64,000 nucleotides of DNA from Megaustenia siamemsis. Its lineage: Eukaryota > Mollusca > Gastropoda > Stylommatophora > Ariophantidae. The DNA lies in NCBI GenBank assembly GCA_032433765.1, contig JAVIAB010000041.1:80399928-80463927 (forward strand). The letters are read 5' to 3'. Below are positions 23,478-34,501 of this stretch, one piece after another. Position 1 is the stretch's first letter. Each line of letters starts with the position of its first letter. The position numbers were made by a program, and so were the translations under genes. The notes beneath the pieces are model-generated. The model was given only the letters and a program-made list of their open reading frames with translations, made no database searches and had not been told where the DNA came from.

Positions 23478-23855
23478 AAAAATGGTACCAGATATTTCTC
23501 TGGAAAGTAAATCGGCCTGGCGTGATACCGTCCACATCATTCAAAAATGTGCCGTGGTCACTAACGTCCACTTCTCCATCCAGCAAGCAAGGCGGGAAGG
23601 GGGGGCAGACCTTGACCTTCTGTGCTTGACCTTCATGCACAGACTGTTGATGTGACAGTTTCTGAGGCATTTCTCTGCCTGTCTGTGATAGACTTCAGCA
23701 TGGTCTACGCTCGAGCTATTGAGCTGAAGGCCTGCTGTAGCAGCACACAGTAGTGCCCTTGTTGTCTTGATAATGTGTGCATCTCAGGCAGCGCAAAAGG
23801 TGGCTTCAAACACAAAGTTGGGTTCAGAACTTATGAGAAGCGGGATTAGCTGTGT
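23478..23855. other. Intronic island, nothing recognised
   Basis: Unique sequence between the LINE-A fragment and a GT-rich repeat. A minus-strand frame (23440-23670) is open but has no recognisable domain or convincing splice borders. Confidence 0.4.
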
Positions 23856-24060
23856 ATGTGTCTGCTACTGTCTGTGTGTTTATGTTTGTTTGTGTGTACG
23901 TGTGCGAGTACGTGTGTTTGTGTGTATGTGTTTGCGAGTGTGTACGTGTTTGTGTGTACCTGTGTGGATATTTGTTGTGTTCATGTGTAGCTGTGTGTAT
24001 ATTTGTTGTCTTTGTCTGTACGCATATGTGTTTGTGTGCGTGTGTGTATGTGTGTTTGTT
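23856..24060. repeat. Degenerate GT-rich microsatellite
   Basis: TGTGTGTACGTGTTTGTG-type irregular GT repeats, intronic. Confidence 0.9.
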
Positions 24061-24084
24061 GAAAGAGAAGCATGTTATACATAG

Positions 24085-24835
24085 CTACATGATCATGATG
24101 CCCCGGGCAGTGTCTATTGTGTAGCAGTTTCATCATGATGCCCTGACAGTGTGTCTTGTGCACCGATACCACCATGATGCCCTGGCAGTATGTTTTGTGC
24201 ACCAACACCATCATGATGCCACAAACAGTGTGTTTTGTGCACCAACACCATCATGATGCCACAAACAGTGTTTTGTGCACCAACACCATCATGATGCCAC
24301 AAACAGTGTGTCTTGTGCACCGATACCACCACGATGCCCTGGCAGTATGTTTTGTGCACCAACACCATCATGATGCCACAAACAGTGTGTTTTGTGCACC
24401 AACACCATCATGATGCCACAAACAGTGTGTTTTGCGCACCAACACCATCATGATGCCACAAACAGTGTGTTTTGTGCACCAACACCATCATGATGCCACA
24501 AACAGTGTGTTTTGCGCACCAACACCATCATGATGCCACAAACAGTGTGTTTTGTGCACCAACACCATCATGATGCCACAAACAGTGTGTTTTGTGCACC
24601 AACACCATCATGATGCCAGAAACAGTGTGTTTTGTGCACCAACACCATCATGATGCCACAAACAGTGTGTTTTGTGCACCAACACCACCATGATGCCACG
24701 AACAGTGTGTTTTGTGCACCAACACCACCATGATGCCACGAACAGTGTGTTTTGTGCACCAACACCATCATGATGCCACAAACAGTGTGTTTTGCGCAAC
24801 GACACCATCATGATGCCCCGGACAGTGTCCGTTGG
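24085..24835. repeat. 40-bp minisatellite, about 19 copies
   Basis: Unit carries ACAAACAGTGTGTTTTGTGC followed by ACCAACACCATCATGATGCC. Copies between 24200 and 24800 are almost identical; the flanking ones are diverged. Intronic to the fucosyltransferase gene. Confidence 0.96.
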
Positions 24836-25004
24836 ACTCGGATCTTCCTGTGTGACCAGGCAAGAAGTAACCAGCGAGCTACAGAATTATGAAATTTATT
24901 CCGCTACACCATTTGATGACAATAACAATACACCTATGTGACTACCAGGAGTGCAGAGAATTAGGCCGTGACATTAAACAAGAACGAGTAGAGCGAGGAG
25001 TCAC

Positions 25005-25126
25005 CTTGAAATGATGGCTGGTCCAACAGGGAGTAGTTGTTAAGGCTCATGGCCGGTTCGTCTGTCCACATGATCCAGCGTTGGTTGGCAGGTCGCACAT
25101 ACCGGGACGTGAAGTTCTCGCAGCCT
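25005..25126 (-). CDS. Alpha-1,3-fucosyltransferase, penultimate exon (end of the N-terminal domain)
   Basis: A 122-bp exon. The acceptor is ...CGTCACCACAG and the donor TTTCAAG|GTGACT is near-consensus. It encodes GCENFTSRYVRPANQRWIMW followed by TDEPAMSLNNYSLL. The QRWIMWTDEP segment matches the Q-x-W-V-x-x-x-x-E-x-P pattern of the GT10 N-terminal domain. The exon begins with the last base of a codon and ends with the first base of one. That agrees with exon 27596-27767 upstream (AG|A, Arg) and exon 19634-20319 downstream (G|AT, Asp). The frame reads on past the donor to a stop, so splicing is needed to reach the catalytic domain. Confidence 0.87.
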
Positions 25127-25144
25127 CTGTGGTGACGTGGATCA

Positions 25145-26940
25145 CAGGTGAGATGAGACAGGTGAGGCAGGTGATATGAGGCAGGCGAAACAGATGACAT
25201 CAAGCAGGTGAGACAAGTGATATGAGGCAGGTGAAACAAGTGGCATCAAACAGGTGAGACAGGTGATATGAGGCAGGTGAAATCAGTGACATCAAAAGGG
25301 TGACAAAGGTGATATGAGGCAGGTGAAACAGGTGACATCAAACAGGTGAGGTAGGTGAAACAAGAGACATATCAAACAGGTGAGACAGGTGAAATCAGGC
25401 AGGTGAAACAGGAGATACCAAACAGGTGAGACAGGTGACATGAAACAGGAGATATGAGACAGGAGATATGAGACAGGAGATATGAGACAGGAGATATAGA
25501 TAACAAGAGATGGGGAAGGTGCGACAGGTGACATCAGACCGGGTGAGAGAGGTGAAATGAGGCAGGTGAAGAAAGTGACATCAGGCGGGGTGAGACAGAT
25601 AACATCAGCGGGGGTGAGCCAGTTGATATCAGACAGGGTGAGACAGTTGACATATGGCGGGGTGAGACAGGTGACATCAGACGGGGTGAGACAGGTGACA
25701 TCAGGCAGGGTGAGACAGGTGACATCAGGAGGATTGAGACAGGTGACATCAGGCGGGGTGAGGCAGGTGACATCAGACAGGGTGAGACAGGTGACATCAC
25801 CTAGGGTGAGACACTCGACATCAGGCGGGGTGAGACAGGTGACATCATGTAGCGTGAGGCAGGTGACATCCGGTGGTGTAAGACAGTTGACATCAGGCGG
25901 AGTGAGACAGGTGACATCAAGCAGGGTAAGACAGTTGACATATGGCGGGACTGTGACATCAGGCTGTGAGACAGTTGACATCAGACCGTGTGAGACAGGT
26001 GAAATCAGTCAGGGTGAGACAGTTGACATCAGGCGGGGTGAGACAGGTGACATCAGGCAGGGTGAGACAGGTGACATCAGGCGGGGTGAGACAGTTGACA
26101 TCAGGCGGGTTGAGACAAGTGACATCAGGCGGGTTGAGACAGTTGACATCAGGCGGGTTGAGATAGGTGACATCAGGCGGGTTGAGATAGGTGACATCAG
26201 GCGGGTTGAGATAGGTGACATCAGGCGGGTTGAGATAGGTGACATCAGGCGGGTTGAGACAGTTGACATCAGGCGGGTTGAGATAGGTGACATCAGGCGG
26301 GTTGAGATAGGTGACATCAGGCGGGTTGAGATAGGTGACATCAGGCGGGTTGAGATAGGTGACATCAGGCGGGTTGAGATAGGTGACATCAGGCGGGGTG
26401 AGACAGTTGACATCAGGCGGGTTGAGATAGGTGACATCAGGCGGGTTGAGATAGGTGACATCAGGCGGGTTGAGATAGGTGACATTAGGCGGGTTGAGAT
26501 AGGTGACATCAGGCGGGTTGTGATAGGTGACATCAGGCGGGTTGTGATAGGTGACATCAGGCGGGTTGAGATAGGTGACATCAGGCGGTGTGGAATAGGT
26601 GATATGAAGCAGGTGAGACAGGTTATATGAGGCAGTTAATCAAGTGAGATGAGGAAACTAAGACAGGTGAGATAAGGCGTGTGAGACAGGTGATATTAAG
26701 CAGGTGAGACTGGTAACATGAGACAGGTGACATGAGGTAGGTAAAACAAGTAACATTAGGCAGGTGAGACAGGTTAGATGAGGAAAGTGAGACACGTGAG
26801 AAGAGGCAGAGGGAGAAAGGTGATATGAAGCAGGTGAAACTGGTGAGATGAGACTAGTGACATGAAGTAGGTGAGACTTTAAATTAGGCAGGGTGAGACA
26901 GGTGACCCTTTCTAAAAACTTGGACCCTTTCTAAATCTCA
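25145..26940. repeat. 24-bp minisatellite array in a fucosyltransferase intron
   Basis: About 70 units. The centre (26100-26590) is highly regular with GACATCAGGCGGGTTGAG; both sides are more diverged (GACAGGTGATATGAGGCAG). It begins within about 20 bp of the acceptor of the exon at 25005-25126. Isolated units continue at 27330-27400, beyond an inserted LINE. Because 24 is a multiple of 3, long repetitive frames appear on both strands; I do not consider them genes. Confidence 0.95.
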
Positions 26941-27325
26941 TTTACGAAAGATCAATACATGTGAGATGCGATGCTTGAGAAAAGTGACAAACAACACAAG
27001 AAGAGATAGAATACCAAATGAAACCATAAGAAAAATGGTAGGAACAAAACCCTGCCAAGAATATATAGAACAACAACTTAAATGGTTTGGCCACCTGGTC
27101 AGAATGAATCCTCACCAATCACCATCAAGGGCGTTCTTCTCGAGAATGCATGGAAAAAGACCAAGAGGAAGACCCAGAAGAAGATGGATAGATGCAGTGA
27201 CAGAGACATGTAACAACAAAGGAAAATCACTAATTCAGACAGTTCGAGCAGTTCAAGAACAACAAATGATATAAACCACGACACCTTTTAGGTATCAGTG
27301 AGAAAGAGAAAAGAAGAAGAAAGAA
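26941..27325 (+). mobile_element. LINE-E 3' fragment inserted in the 24-bp array
   Basis: The plus strand is open for 102 codons from the Met at 26966. It has LRKVTNNTRRDRIPNETIRK, WFGHLVRMNP and GKRPRGRPRRRWIDAV, the usual C-terminal end of LINE polyproteins. It ends in a stop near 27274 and an A/G-rich tail. The surrounding minisatellite resumes at about 27327. Confidence 0.88.
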
Positions 27326-27595
27326 GACAGGTGACATGAGACAGGTGAGTTTAGGTGGTTAAGACAGGTGGCATGAGACAGGTGAGATGAGACAGAGTGG
27401 GACAAGCGTTAATGAAGATCGGAAGTGATGGTAGAGATGTCATTTTAAATAATTGACATCATGACACATTGTTTTGGACACATACACTTGGTATGAATTT
27501 GATCTCTCACTGTCTATGTGTCCATGTCATCAAACTCTAACAGCTGATGGTAACTAACAAAACATAGAAAGATTTGTGAACAAATGAACTGTTAC

Positions 27596-27767
27596 CTCCA
27601 GACGATGATGAGAACAGCATCGGCCAGCTCGGGGTTGTCTATCAGTTGACAATTGTTGAACCTGCATCCTTTAAACGAGATGGACCTGTGCGGGGTCTGG
27701 GCTGATGCCATGCAGCTGACTACAGCGAATGTTTGAGTTGTCCGTTTGTTAGCCAATCTGGCAATCT
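27596..27767 (-). CDS. Alpha-1,3-fucosyltransferase, internal exon (N-terminal domain)
   Basis: A 172-bp exon with acceptor CACCTCCCAACAG| and donor TGGAG|GTAACAG. It encodes IARLANKRTTQTFAVVSCMA, then SFKGCRFNNCQLIDNPELAD and AVLIIVWR. The C-x-x-x-x-C ... ELADAV pattern is characteristic of the start of the GT10 N-terminal domain, where the segment ends near 'ADAV'. The first two bases complete a codon opened by the exon at 28924-29841, and the last two are completed by the next exon. Length 172 = 2 + 168 + 2 keeps the frame. Confidence 0.87.
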
Positions 27768-27792
27768 CTGTTGGGAGGTGGAGACGAGTTAA

Positions 27793-28012
27793 TGGAGCAC
27801 AGACATAGAGACAGATATAGAGACAGACATAGAGACAGACATAGAGACAGACATAGAGACAGACATAGAGACAGACATACAGACAGATATAGAGACAGAC
27901 ATAGAGACTGACATAGAGACAGATATAGAGACAGACATAGAGACAGACATAGAGACAGATATAGAGACAGACATAGAGACAGACATAGAGACAGACATAG
28001 AGACAGACATCC
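27793..28012. repeat. (AGACAGACATAG)n 12-bp repeat
   Basis: About 18 copies of a 12-bp unit with variants. Intronic, starting 25 bp upstream (in gene sense) of the exon at 27596-27767. Confidence 0.95.
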
Positions 28013-28017
28013 GGCTT

Positions 28018-28332
28018 GCTGCAGGAGCTACTGAGTTAAGTGCTCTGTGCACACCGTGAGCTGTGTGTCTCATCCGTTTTGATCACGTTTCGATATTCCA
28101 ATTGTTTACGATGAATGATGATATCGTATGGCAGGGAACAGTTGGCTGTGTTCACTTTCTGTGCGGTTTCGCCTTATGTGTTTTGGCGTGTGCTGAGACT
28201 GCTACGACGGGGACTACAGTTACGTTTCTTTGTTTGGGAGATGAGATATTAATTCGGATGATTCCGCTGGCACGGGCGGTTGAGCAATTATGGATTTTAA
28301 TTCGTTTGCAGTGATACCGGGTCCTTCCATAA
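28018..28332. repeat. Dispersed ~320-bp repeat, copy 2
   Basis: Second copy of the repeat at 8213-8532, same strand. It keeps GCTACTGAGT, GCTCTGTGCACACCGTGAGC, GATGAATGATGATATCGTATG and TTTGCAGTGATACCGGG. No gene content. Confidence 0.8.
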
Positions 28333-28339
28333 TCAAATA

Positions 28340-28660
28340 ACCAAGCGACAGACATAGAGACATACATAAATACAGATAGGAGGTATAAAGATAGATAGTG
28401 CGACACTTATATAAGATAGACAGACATATAAACAGACAGACAGACAGACATGATAGACAGATCGGCAGGCAGGTACACAGACAGATTAGATAGACAGACA
28501 GACATATATCTAGATAGATAGATAGATGGATAGATAGATAAGTGGGTAGGTAGGTAGGTAAGTGGGTATGTAAGTGGGTAGGTAGGTAAGTGGGTATGTA
28601 AGTGGGTAGGTAGGTAAGTGGGTATGTAGGCAGGTGCAGGTAGTGTCAGGTTGAAATTCT
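28340..28660. repeat. Tetranucleotide-rich repeats (ACAG, GATA, GTAG)
   Basis: Runs of ACAGACAG, GATAGATAG and GTAGGTAGGTAAGTGG over about 300 bp. Intronic. 28660-28915 continues with C-rich ACACACCCAACTCGCCCC repeats. Confidence 0.9.
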
Positions 28661-28923
28661 CTTGGATTCTCTCTACACACCTAGTTCTTTACACACAACC
28701 AACTATCCCACACACACCAAACTCTTCCCACACACCCGACTATTTCCCACACATCAAATTCACTTCCCAACACCCGACTCCCCCACCACCACACACATCC
28801 AACTGACCCCAAACACAGAGCTCTCCGCACAAAACCTTCTCCAAACACACCCAACTCGCCCCACACACCCAACTCGCCCCACACACCCAACTCGCCCCAC
28901 ACACATAGGACTGCCCCACCTAC

Positions 28924-29841
28924 CTATCTGTGCCTCTGTGAGATCGCGTCCCTGCTCTATGAAAGGCGATGTGAAGTCTGGCCCTGCAGGTTCTGGCTCG
29001 GCTGTTGTGTTGGACAAATATGCAGTGAGGTCTGTTGTGTTGGACAAATATGCAGTGAGGTCTGTTGTGTTGGACAAATATGCAGTGAGGTCTGTTGTGT
29101 TGGACAAATATGCAGTGAGGTCTGTTGTGTTGGACAAATATGCAGTGAGGTCTGTTGTTTTGGACAAATATGCAGTGATGTCTGTTGTGTTGGACAAATA
29201 TGCAGTGATGTCTGTTGTGTTGGACAAATATGCAGTGATGTCTGTTGTGTTGGACAAATATGCAGTGATGTCTGTTGTGTTGGACAAATATGCAGTGATG
29301 TCTGTTGTGTTGGACAAATATGCAGTGATGTCTGTTGTGTTGGACAAATATGCAGTGATGTCTGTTGTGTTGGACAAATATGCAGTGAGGTCTGTTGTGT
29401 TGGACAAATATGCAGTGATGTCTGTTGTGTTGGACAAATATGCAGTGAGGTCTGTTGTGTTGGACAAATATGCAGTGATGTCTGTTGTGTTGGACAAATA
29501 TGCAGTGATGTCTGTTGTGTTGGACAAATATGCAGTGATGTCTGTTGTGTTGGACAAATATGCAGTGATGTCTGTTGTGTTGGACAAATATGCAGTGATG
29601 TCTGTTGTGTTGGACAAATATGCAGTGATGTCTGTTGTGTTGGACAAATATGCAGTGATGTCTGTTGTGTTGGACAAATATGCAGTGATGTCTGTTGTGT
29701 TGGACAAATATGCAGTGATGTCTGTTGTGTTGGACAAATATGCAGTGAGGTCTGTTGTGTTGGACAAATATGCAGTGATGTCTGTTGTGTTGGACAAATA
29801 TGCAGTGAGGTCTGTTGTGTTGGACAAATATGCAGTGATGT
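28924..29841 (-). CDS. Alpha-1,3-fucosyltransferase, stem exon containing a 28-copy coding minisatellite
   Basis: A 918-bp exon. The acceptor has a good branch-site word (AAACTAAC) and reads TTCCATCTACAACAG|; the donor is CAGATAG|GTAGGT. In sense, 28 copies of a 30-bp unit encode the decapeptide YLSNTTD(I/L)TA, then the unique AEPEPAGPDFTSPFIEQGRD and LTEAQI. The exon leaves one base (G) that joins AG of the exon at 27767 (Glu); length 918 = 2 + 915 + 1. GT10 enzymes have a variable stem between the membrane anchor and the catalytic domain. This would be an extreme one, about 280 residues longer than usual. That it is translated is inferred from the open frame and the splice fit. Confidence 0.72.
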
Positions 29842-29879
29842 CTGTTGTAGATGGAACTTGTTAGTTTTATCACATCAAG

Positions 29880-30148
<269 letters not shown>

Positions 30149-30430
30149 GAAATCATGAATTGTCTTTAGATAAACCATGTTATGTGAAATGATAAAGACA
30201 GATTTAGCCACCAAGATGTGCTAATGTAACGCTTGTAATCACTAATTTAGTTTAAAAAACAAAAACACTAAACGACCTCAAATGTGATCAATGAATTGCC
30301 TCTGTTACACAACAAAACACAGTTACACATCTTCATGACTTTCCTCATCGTTGGCATTTCTCAAATGGCACAACTTGTTTGAGCGCGGCGTTTGTTGCTT
30401 GTTATCTACGATCTATTTGCTAGAGTCTAC
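30149..30430. other. Intronic sequence, nothing recognised
   Basis: AT-rich unique sequence between the GAAA tract and a 55-bp minisatellite. No open frame, RNA gene or mobile element visible. Confidence 0.5.
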
Positions 30431-30785
30431 ACGAGATGGTTGCTCTATCAAATGTTGCACTCATAACTTCCTGAAAGGCTCCAGGCATGGATGGTTTCTC
30501 TATCAAATGTTGCACTCATAACTTCCTGAATAGGCTCCAGGCATGGGTGGTTTCTCTATCAAATGTTGCACTCATAACTTCCTGAATAGGCTCCAGGCAT
30601 GGATGGTTTCTCTATCAAATGTTGCACTCATAACTTCCTGAATAGGCTCCAGGCATGGGTGGTTTCTCTTTAAAATGTTGCACTCATAACTTCCTGAATA
30701 GGCTCCAGGCATGGGTGGTTTCTCTATCAAATGTTGCACTCATAACTTCCTGAATAGGCTCCAGGCATGGGTGGTTTCTTTTGTT
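30431..30785. repeat. 55/56-bp minisatellite, about 6 copies
   Basis: Unit with ATGGTTTCTCTATCAAATG and TTGCACTCATAACTTCCTG. Spacing is 55-56 bp (TGCACTC at 30456, 30511, 30567). Intronic. Confidence 0.95.
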
Positions 30786-30814
30786 GTCGAAATAGGAACT
30801 CGGCAGAGAAGATA

Positions 30815-31196
30815 GTTATACACAATCATCATCATGGGATCGCTTTTGCTTGTAGAACGTTGCATTCACCACAGCCCGTCAGTAACAGTCTCTGTCTCTA
30901 GCCAGATCTCCCACTTCTTCTGTTGTCACGTTCAATGTCTTTTTGATGTCTTGAAACCACCTTCCTCTTGGTCTGCCCCTCATATTCACCCAGGAACCAT
31001 GCCTTCCATTATTGTTCTCTCCAGCCCGCTGTGTCTTGACGTGGCCATAGTATTTTAATTTCCTATTTAGAATGTTGTTTACAAGCCAGCTTGTACATGT
31101 TTCAATCTTATAAGTCTCCATTGTTCTTGTCCATGACCTAAGGTATCTGAATGTTTCTCTGCAGATTGTGTTCCAACGATCGATTTTCTTCGTTGC
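30815..31196 (-). mobile_element. LINE-D 3' fragment, minus strand
   Basis: The minus strand encodes LKYYGHVKTQ, MRGRPRGRWFQDIKKTLN and VGDLARDRDCY, a LINE polyprotein C-terminus with several substitutions. The 3' end (left) carries an (ATC)n run on the plus strand, i.e. an (ATG)n tail. At the right it abuts the tail of a LINE-C copy. Confidence 0.85.
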
Positions 31197-33305
31197 TGTT
31201 TAAATCATCAAGTACTATGTCTGCTGGCGTAGGTGATCATGTCTCTCCACAACTTTCGATCAGGACATTTATCATTTCTGTTGTTGACCTTCTACCTAGC
31301 TATTCTCTTAAGCTGTCTGACATATTTTCTCTCTGCTTTCCTCTGTCTCTTCGTCACTCAATTTTCCCAGTTGTCACAATATATTCCAGTTGTTCCCTTC
31401 TCATTACAAGGCCAAAAAAATGATGATTGTTTCTTCCTAATATTGGAAATTAGCTCTCTTTTTGCTTTGCCCTTTTTCAGAACGTTTTCATCATTCTTCT
31501 TATCTGCCATAGTATTCTTAACATTCTTCTGTAAAACCACATTTCTGCAGTCTCCAGTGAGTTTTTTGTCCGTTTTCCTATTGTCCATGATTCACATCCA
31601 TATGGTAAGACTGGCTCTACATAACATTTAAGAACTCTTTTCCTTATTTCTTTTGTCAAAAATGGATTACATAGTATCTTCCTCATTTTTAGAAAGCTGT
31701 TGTTGCCTGAGCCATTGTGCATCTACATCTGTTGTACATCTACCATCTCACCTCTGTTGTACATCTACCATCTCACCACTGTTGTACATCTACCATCTCA
31801 CCTCTGTTGTACATCTATCCTCTCACCTCTGTTGTACATCTACCATCTCACCTATGTTGTACATCTACCATCTCACCTATGTTGTACATCTACCATCTCA
31901 CCTATGTTGTACATCTACCATCTCACCTCTGTTGTACATCTACCATCTCACCTCTGTTGTACATCTACCATCTCACATCTGTTGTACATCTACCATCTCA
32001 CCTCTGTTGTACATCTACCATCTCACCTCTGTTGTACATCTACCATCTCACCTCTGTTGTACATCTACCATCTCACCTCTGTTGTACATCTACCATCTCA
32101 CCACCGTTGTACATCTACCATCTCACCTCTGTTGTACATCTACCATCTCACCTCTGTTGTACATCTATCCTCTCACCTCTGTTGTACATCTACCATCTCA
32201 CATCTGTTGTACATCTATCCTCTCACCTCTGTTGTACATCTACCATCTCACCTCCGTTGTACATCTAACATCTCACCACCGTTGTACATCTACCATCTCA
32301 CCTCCGTTGTACATCTAACATCTCACCACCGTTGTACATCTAACATCTCACCACCGTTGTACATCTACATCTCACCTCTGTTGTACATCTACAATCTCAA
32401 CTCTGTTGTACATCTACCATCTCACCTCTGTTGTATATCTGCCATCTCACCTTTGTTGTACATCTACCATCTCACCTTTGTTGGACATCTACCATCTCGC
32501 CACCGTTGTACATCTACCATCTCACCACCGTTGTACATCTACCATCTCACCACCGTTGTGCATCTACCATCTCACCACCGTTGTACATCTATCATCTCAC
32601 CACCGTTGTACATCTACCATCTCACCCCCGTTGTACATCTACCATGTCACCACCGTTGTACATCTACCATGTCACCACCGTTGTACATCTACCATCTCAC
32701 CACCGTTGTACATCTACCATGTCACCACCGTTGTACATCTACCATCTCACCACCGTTGTACATCTACCATCTCACCACCGTTGTACATCTATCATCTCAC
32801 CACCGTTGCACATCTACCATCTCACCACCGTTGTACATCTACCATGTCACCACCGTTGTACATCTATCATCTCACCACCGTTGTACATCTACCATGTCAC
32901 CACCGTTGTACATCTACCATGTCACCACCGTTGTACATCTACCATGTCACCACCGTTGTACATCTATCATGTCACCACCGTTGTACATCTACCATGTCAC
33001 CACCGTTGTACATCTACCATGTCACCACCGTTGTACATCTACCATGTCACCACCGTTGTACATCTACCATGTCACCACCGTTGTACATCTACCATGTCAC
33101 CACCGTTGTACATCTACCATCTCACCACCGTTGTACATCTACCATCTCACCACCGTTGTACATCTACCATGTCACCACCGTTGTACATCTACCATGTTAC
33201 CACCGTTGTACATCTACCATGTCACCACCGTTGTACATCTACCATCTGAAGTCAACATTATTGTTTCAACAGCCATGCAGATGTGCGTTATGGCTTTTAT
33301 ATAGA
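31197..33305 (-). mobile_element. LINE-C copy interrupted in its ORF by a 25-bp minisatellite that grew from it
   Basis: Left part 31197-31725 (minus) encodes FLKMRKILCNPFLTKEIRKR, YGCESWTIGKR and the C-terminal end with frameshifts. Right part 33250-33305 encodes ETIMLTSDGRCTT. In intact relatives (49.9-50.1 kb) these join as IITSDGRCTTEIKSRIAQAK. Here the DGRCTTE codons lie on both sides of, and within, a 25-bp tandem array. The element was thus expanded internally rather than flanked by an unrelated array. Confidence 0.8.
31726..33250. repeat. 25-bp minisatellite, about 61 copies, derived from LINE-C coding sequence
   Basis: Plus-strand unit contains GTTGTACATCTACCATCTCAC. The left half mostly has CCTCTG at the junction; the right half mostly has CACCG and CATGTC variants. 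On the minus strand each unit reads as the LINE-C codons for DGRCTTE. Since 25 is not a multiple of 3, the frame rotates every unit, so the 534-codon plus frame here is meaningless. Confidence 0.95.
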
Positions 33306-33337
33306 GAACTAGTCGAGAATGACATTCTTCTCTCTAA

Positions 33338-33363
33338 CCCTAACCCTAACCCTAACTCTAACC
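33338..33363. repeat. Short interstitial telomere-type repeat (CCCTAA)n
   Basis: CTAACCCTAACCCTAACC with a degenerate last unit, followed by (AT)n. It sits between the LINE-C copy on the left and another 5'-truncated LINE-C on the right. (TTAGGG)n is the common metazoan telomere repeat. Confidence 0.85.
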
Positions 33364-33374
33364 ATATATATATA

Positions 33375-34455
33375 TGTGCTTCACAGACTACACACAAGCA
33401 TTTGACAAAGTATAGCATGTGGAAATAATCAATATGCTGGGGAAAATAAACATTGATGGCAAGGATCTGCGAATCATAAAAACATATACTGGCAACAAAC
33501 AACAGCCATAAGAATTAATAACCAAAACAGGATAGTTCCAATATATAAAACAAGGAGTCAGACAAGGCTGTGTTCTGTCGCCGGATTTGATTTCACTCTA
33601 CAGCGAGCATATTATGAGATCAATAGTAGACAAAAAAGGAATTGAAGTCAACGGTCAAAACATAAATAATTTGCGATATTCGATGACACAGTCTTAATAG
33701 CAGAGACAGAGAATGAACTACAAAAAATGATAGACATAATAGTAAAAGAAAGCAACAAGAAAGGTCTCAGTCTGAATAGTAAGAAAACAGAAGTAATGGT
33801 TATATCGAAGAAACAATCATCACCATCATGCAGCTTAAAAATAAACGAGACAAATTTGAAACAAGTGCAACGCGTCAAATACTTGGGCACAATAATTACA
33901 TGGGATAGGAGATGCACCACAGAAATAAAAAGCAGAATAGATGAGGCCAAAATAGCATTTCAGAAAATGAAAACATCTTATGCAACAAACCTATGTCAAT
34001 AGAAGTGAGAAAGAGAGTTCATCAGTGCTATATAGAGTCAATTGTGACCTATGGAAGCTAATCATGGAGAGTAGACAAACAAATGAAAAACGATTAGAGG
34101 CCACAGAGATGGGATTTCTCAGAAGAATGTTGATAGTTCCCTGGACAGCTAAAAAGACCAACGATAAAATTGTCAAAGAGGCCAACACAAAAAGGGAGCT
34201 CATAAAGAACATCAGAAAGAAACAATCAACATTTTTCGGGCACATCATGAGAAGAGGAAAGTTAGAATACTTGGTTACAACTGGCAAAATAAAAGGAAAG
34301 AGAGTTCACGGACGACCAAGAGCGAAAATACAAGATAGCTTGTGTCAAGGCATGGAAAACAGTCAACAACAGAACTGATACGATGCACCATAGATAGAAG
34401 ATTGTGGAAGAACATGATTGCCTACGCCAAGCAGTATGGCACATGATGATGATGT
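33375..34455 (+). mobile_element. LINE-C, 5'-truncated, plus strand, broken RT
   Basis: Begins within RT motif A (FTDYTQAFDKV). Continues with GVRQGCVLSPD (motif B) and INNLRY, where a 1-bp loss destroys the following ADD catalytic pair; the frame then continues as VLIAETENELQKMIDIIV. In-frame stops also occur near 33403 and 33510. The C-terminal part (RRMLIVPWTAKKTNDKI, FFGHIMRRGKLEYLVTTGKI) runs to about 34378. The 3' end is CCAAGCAGTATGGCACATG plus an (ATG)n tail. Confidence 0.9.
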
Positions 34456-34501
34456 ATGCATTATGAGAGAGCATTAAAACATATTGAAGGTGTTCCTGTA
34501 C

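Noticed and set aside
22832..23510. Plus-strand frames over 22.9-23.5 kb
   Set aside because: Antisense of the LINE-A C-terminal coding sequence, which is clearly recognisable on the minus strand.
25292..26630. Repetitive frames on both strands (VRQVTSGG and SPVSPRLM types)
   Set aside because: A 24-bp array inside an intron of the fucosyltransferase gene; open on both strands simply because 24 is a multiple of 3.
31653..33428. Plus-strand frames up to 534 codons with YIYHLT-type repeats
   Set aside because: The 25-bp unit rotates through frames; the opposite strand is LINE-derived. Not a gene.
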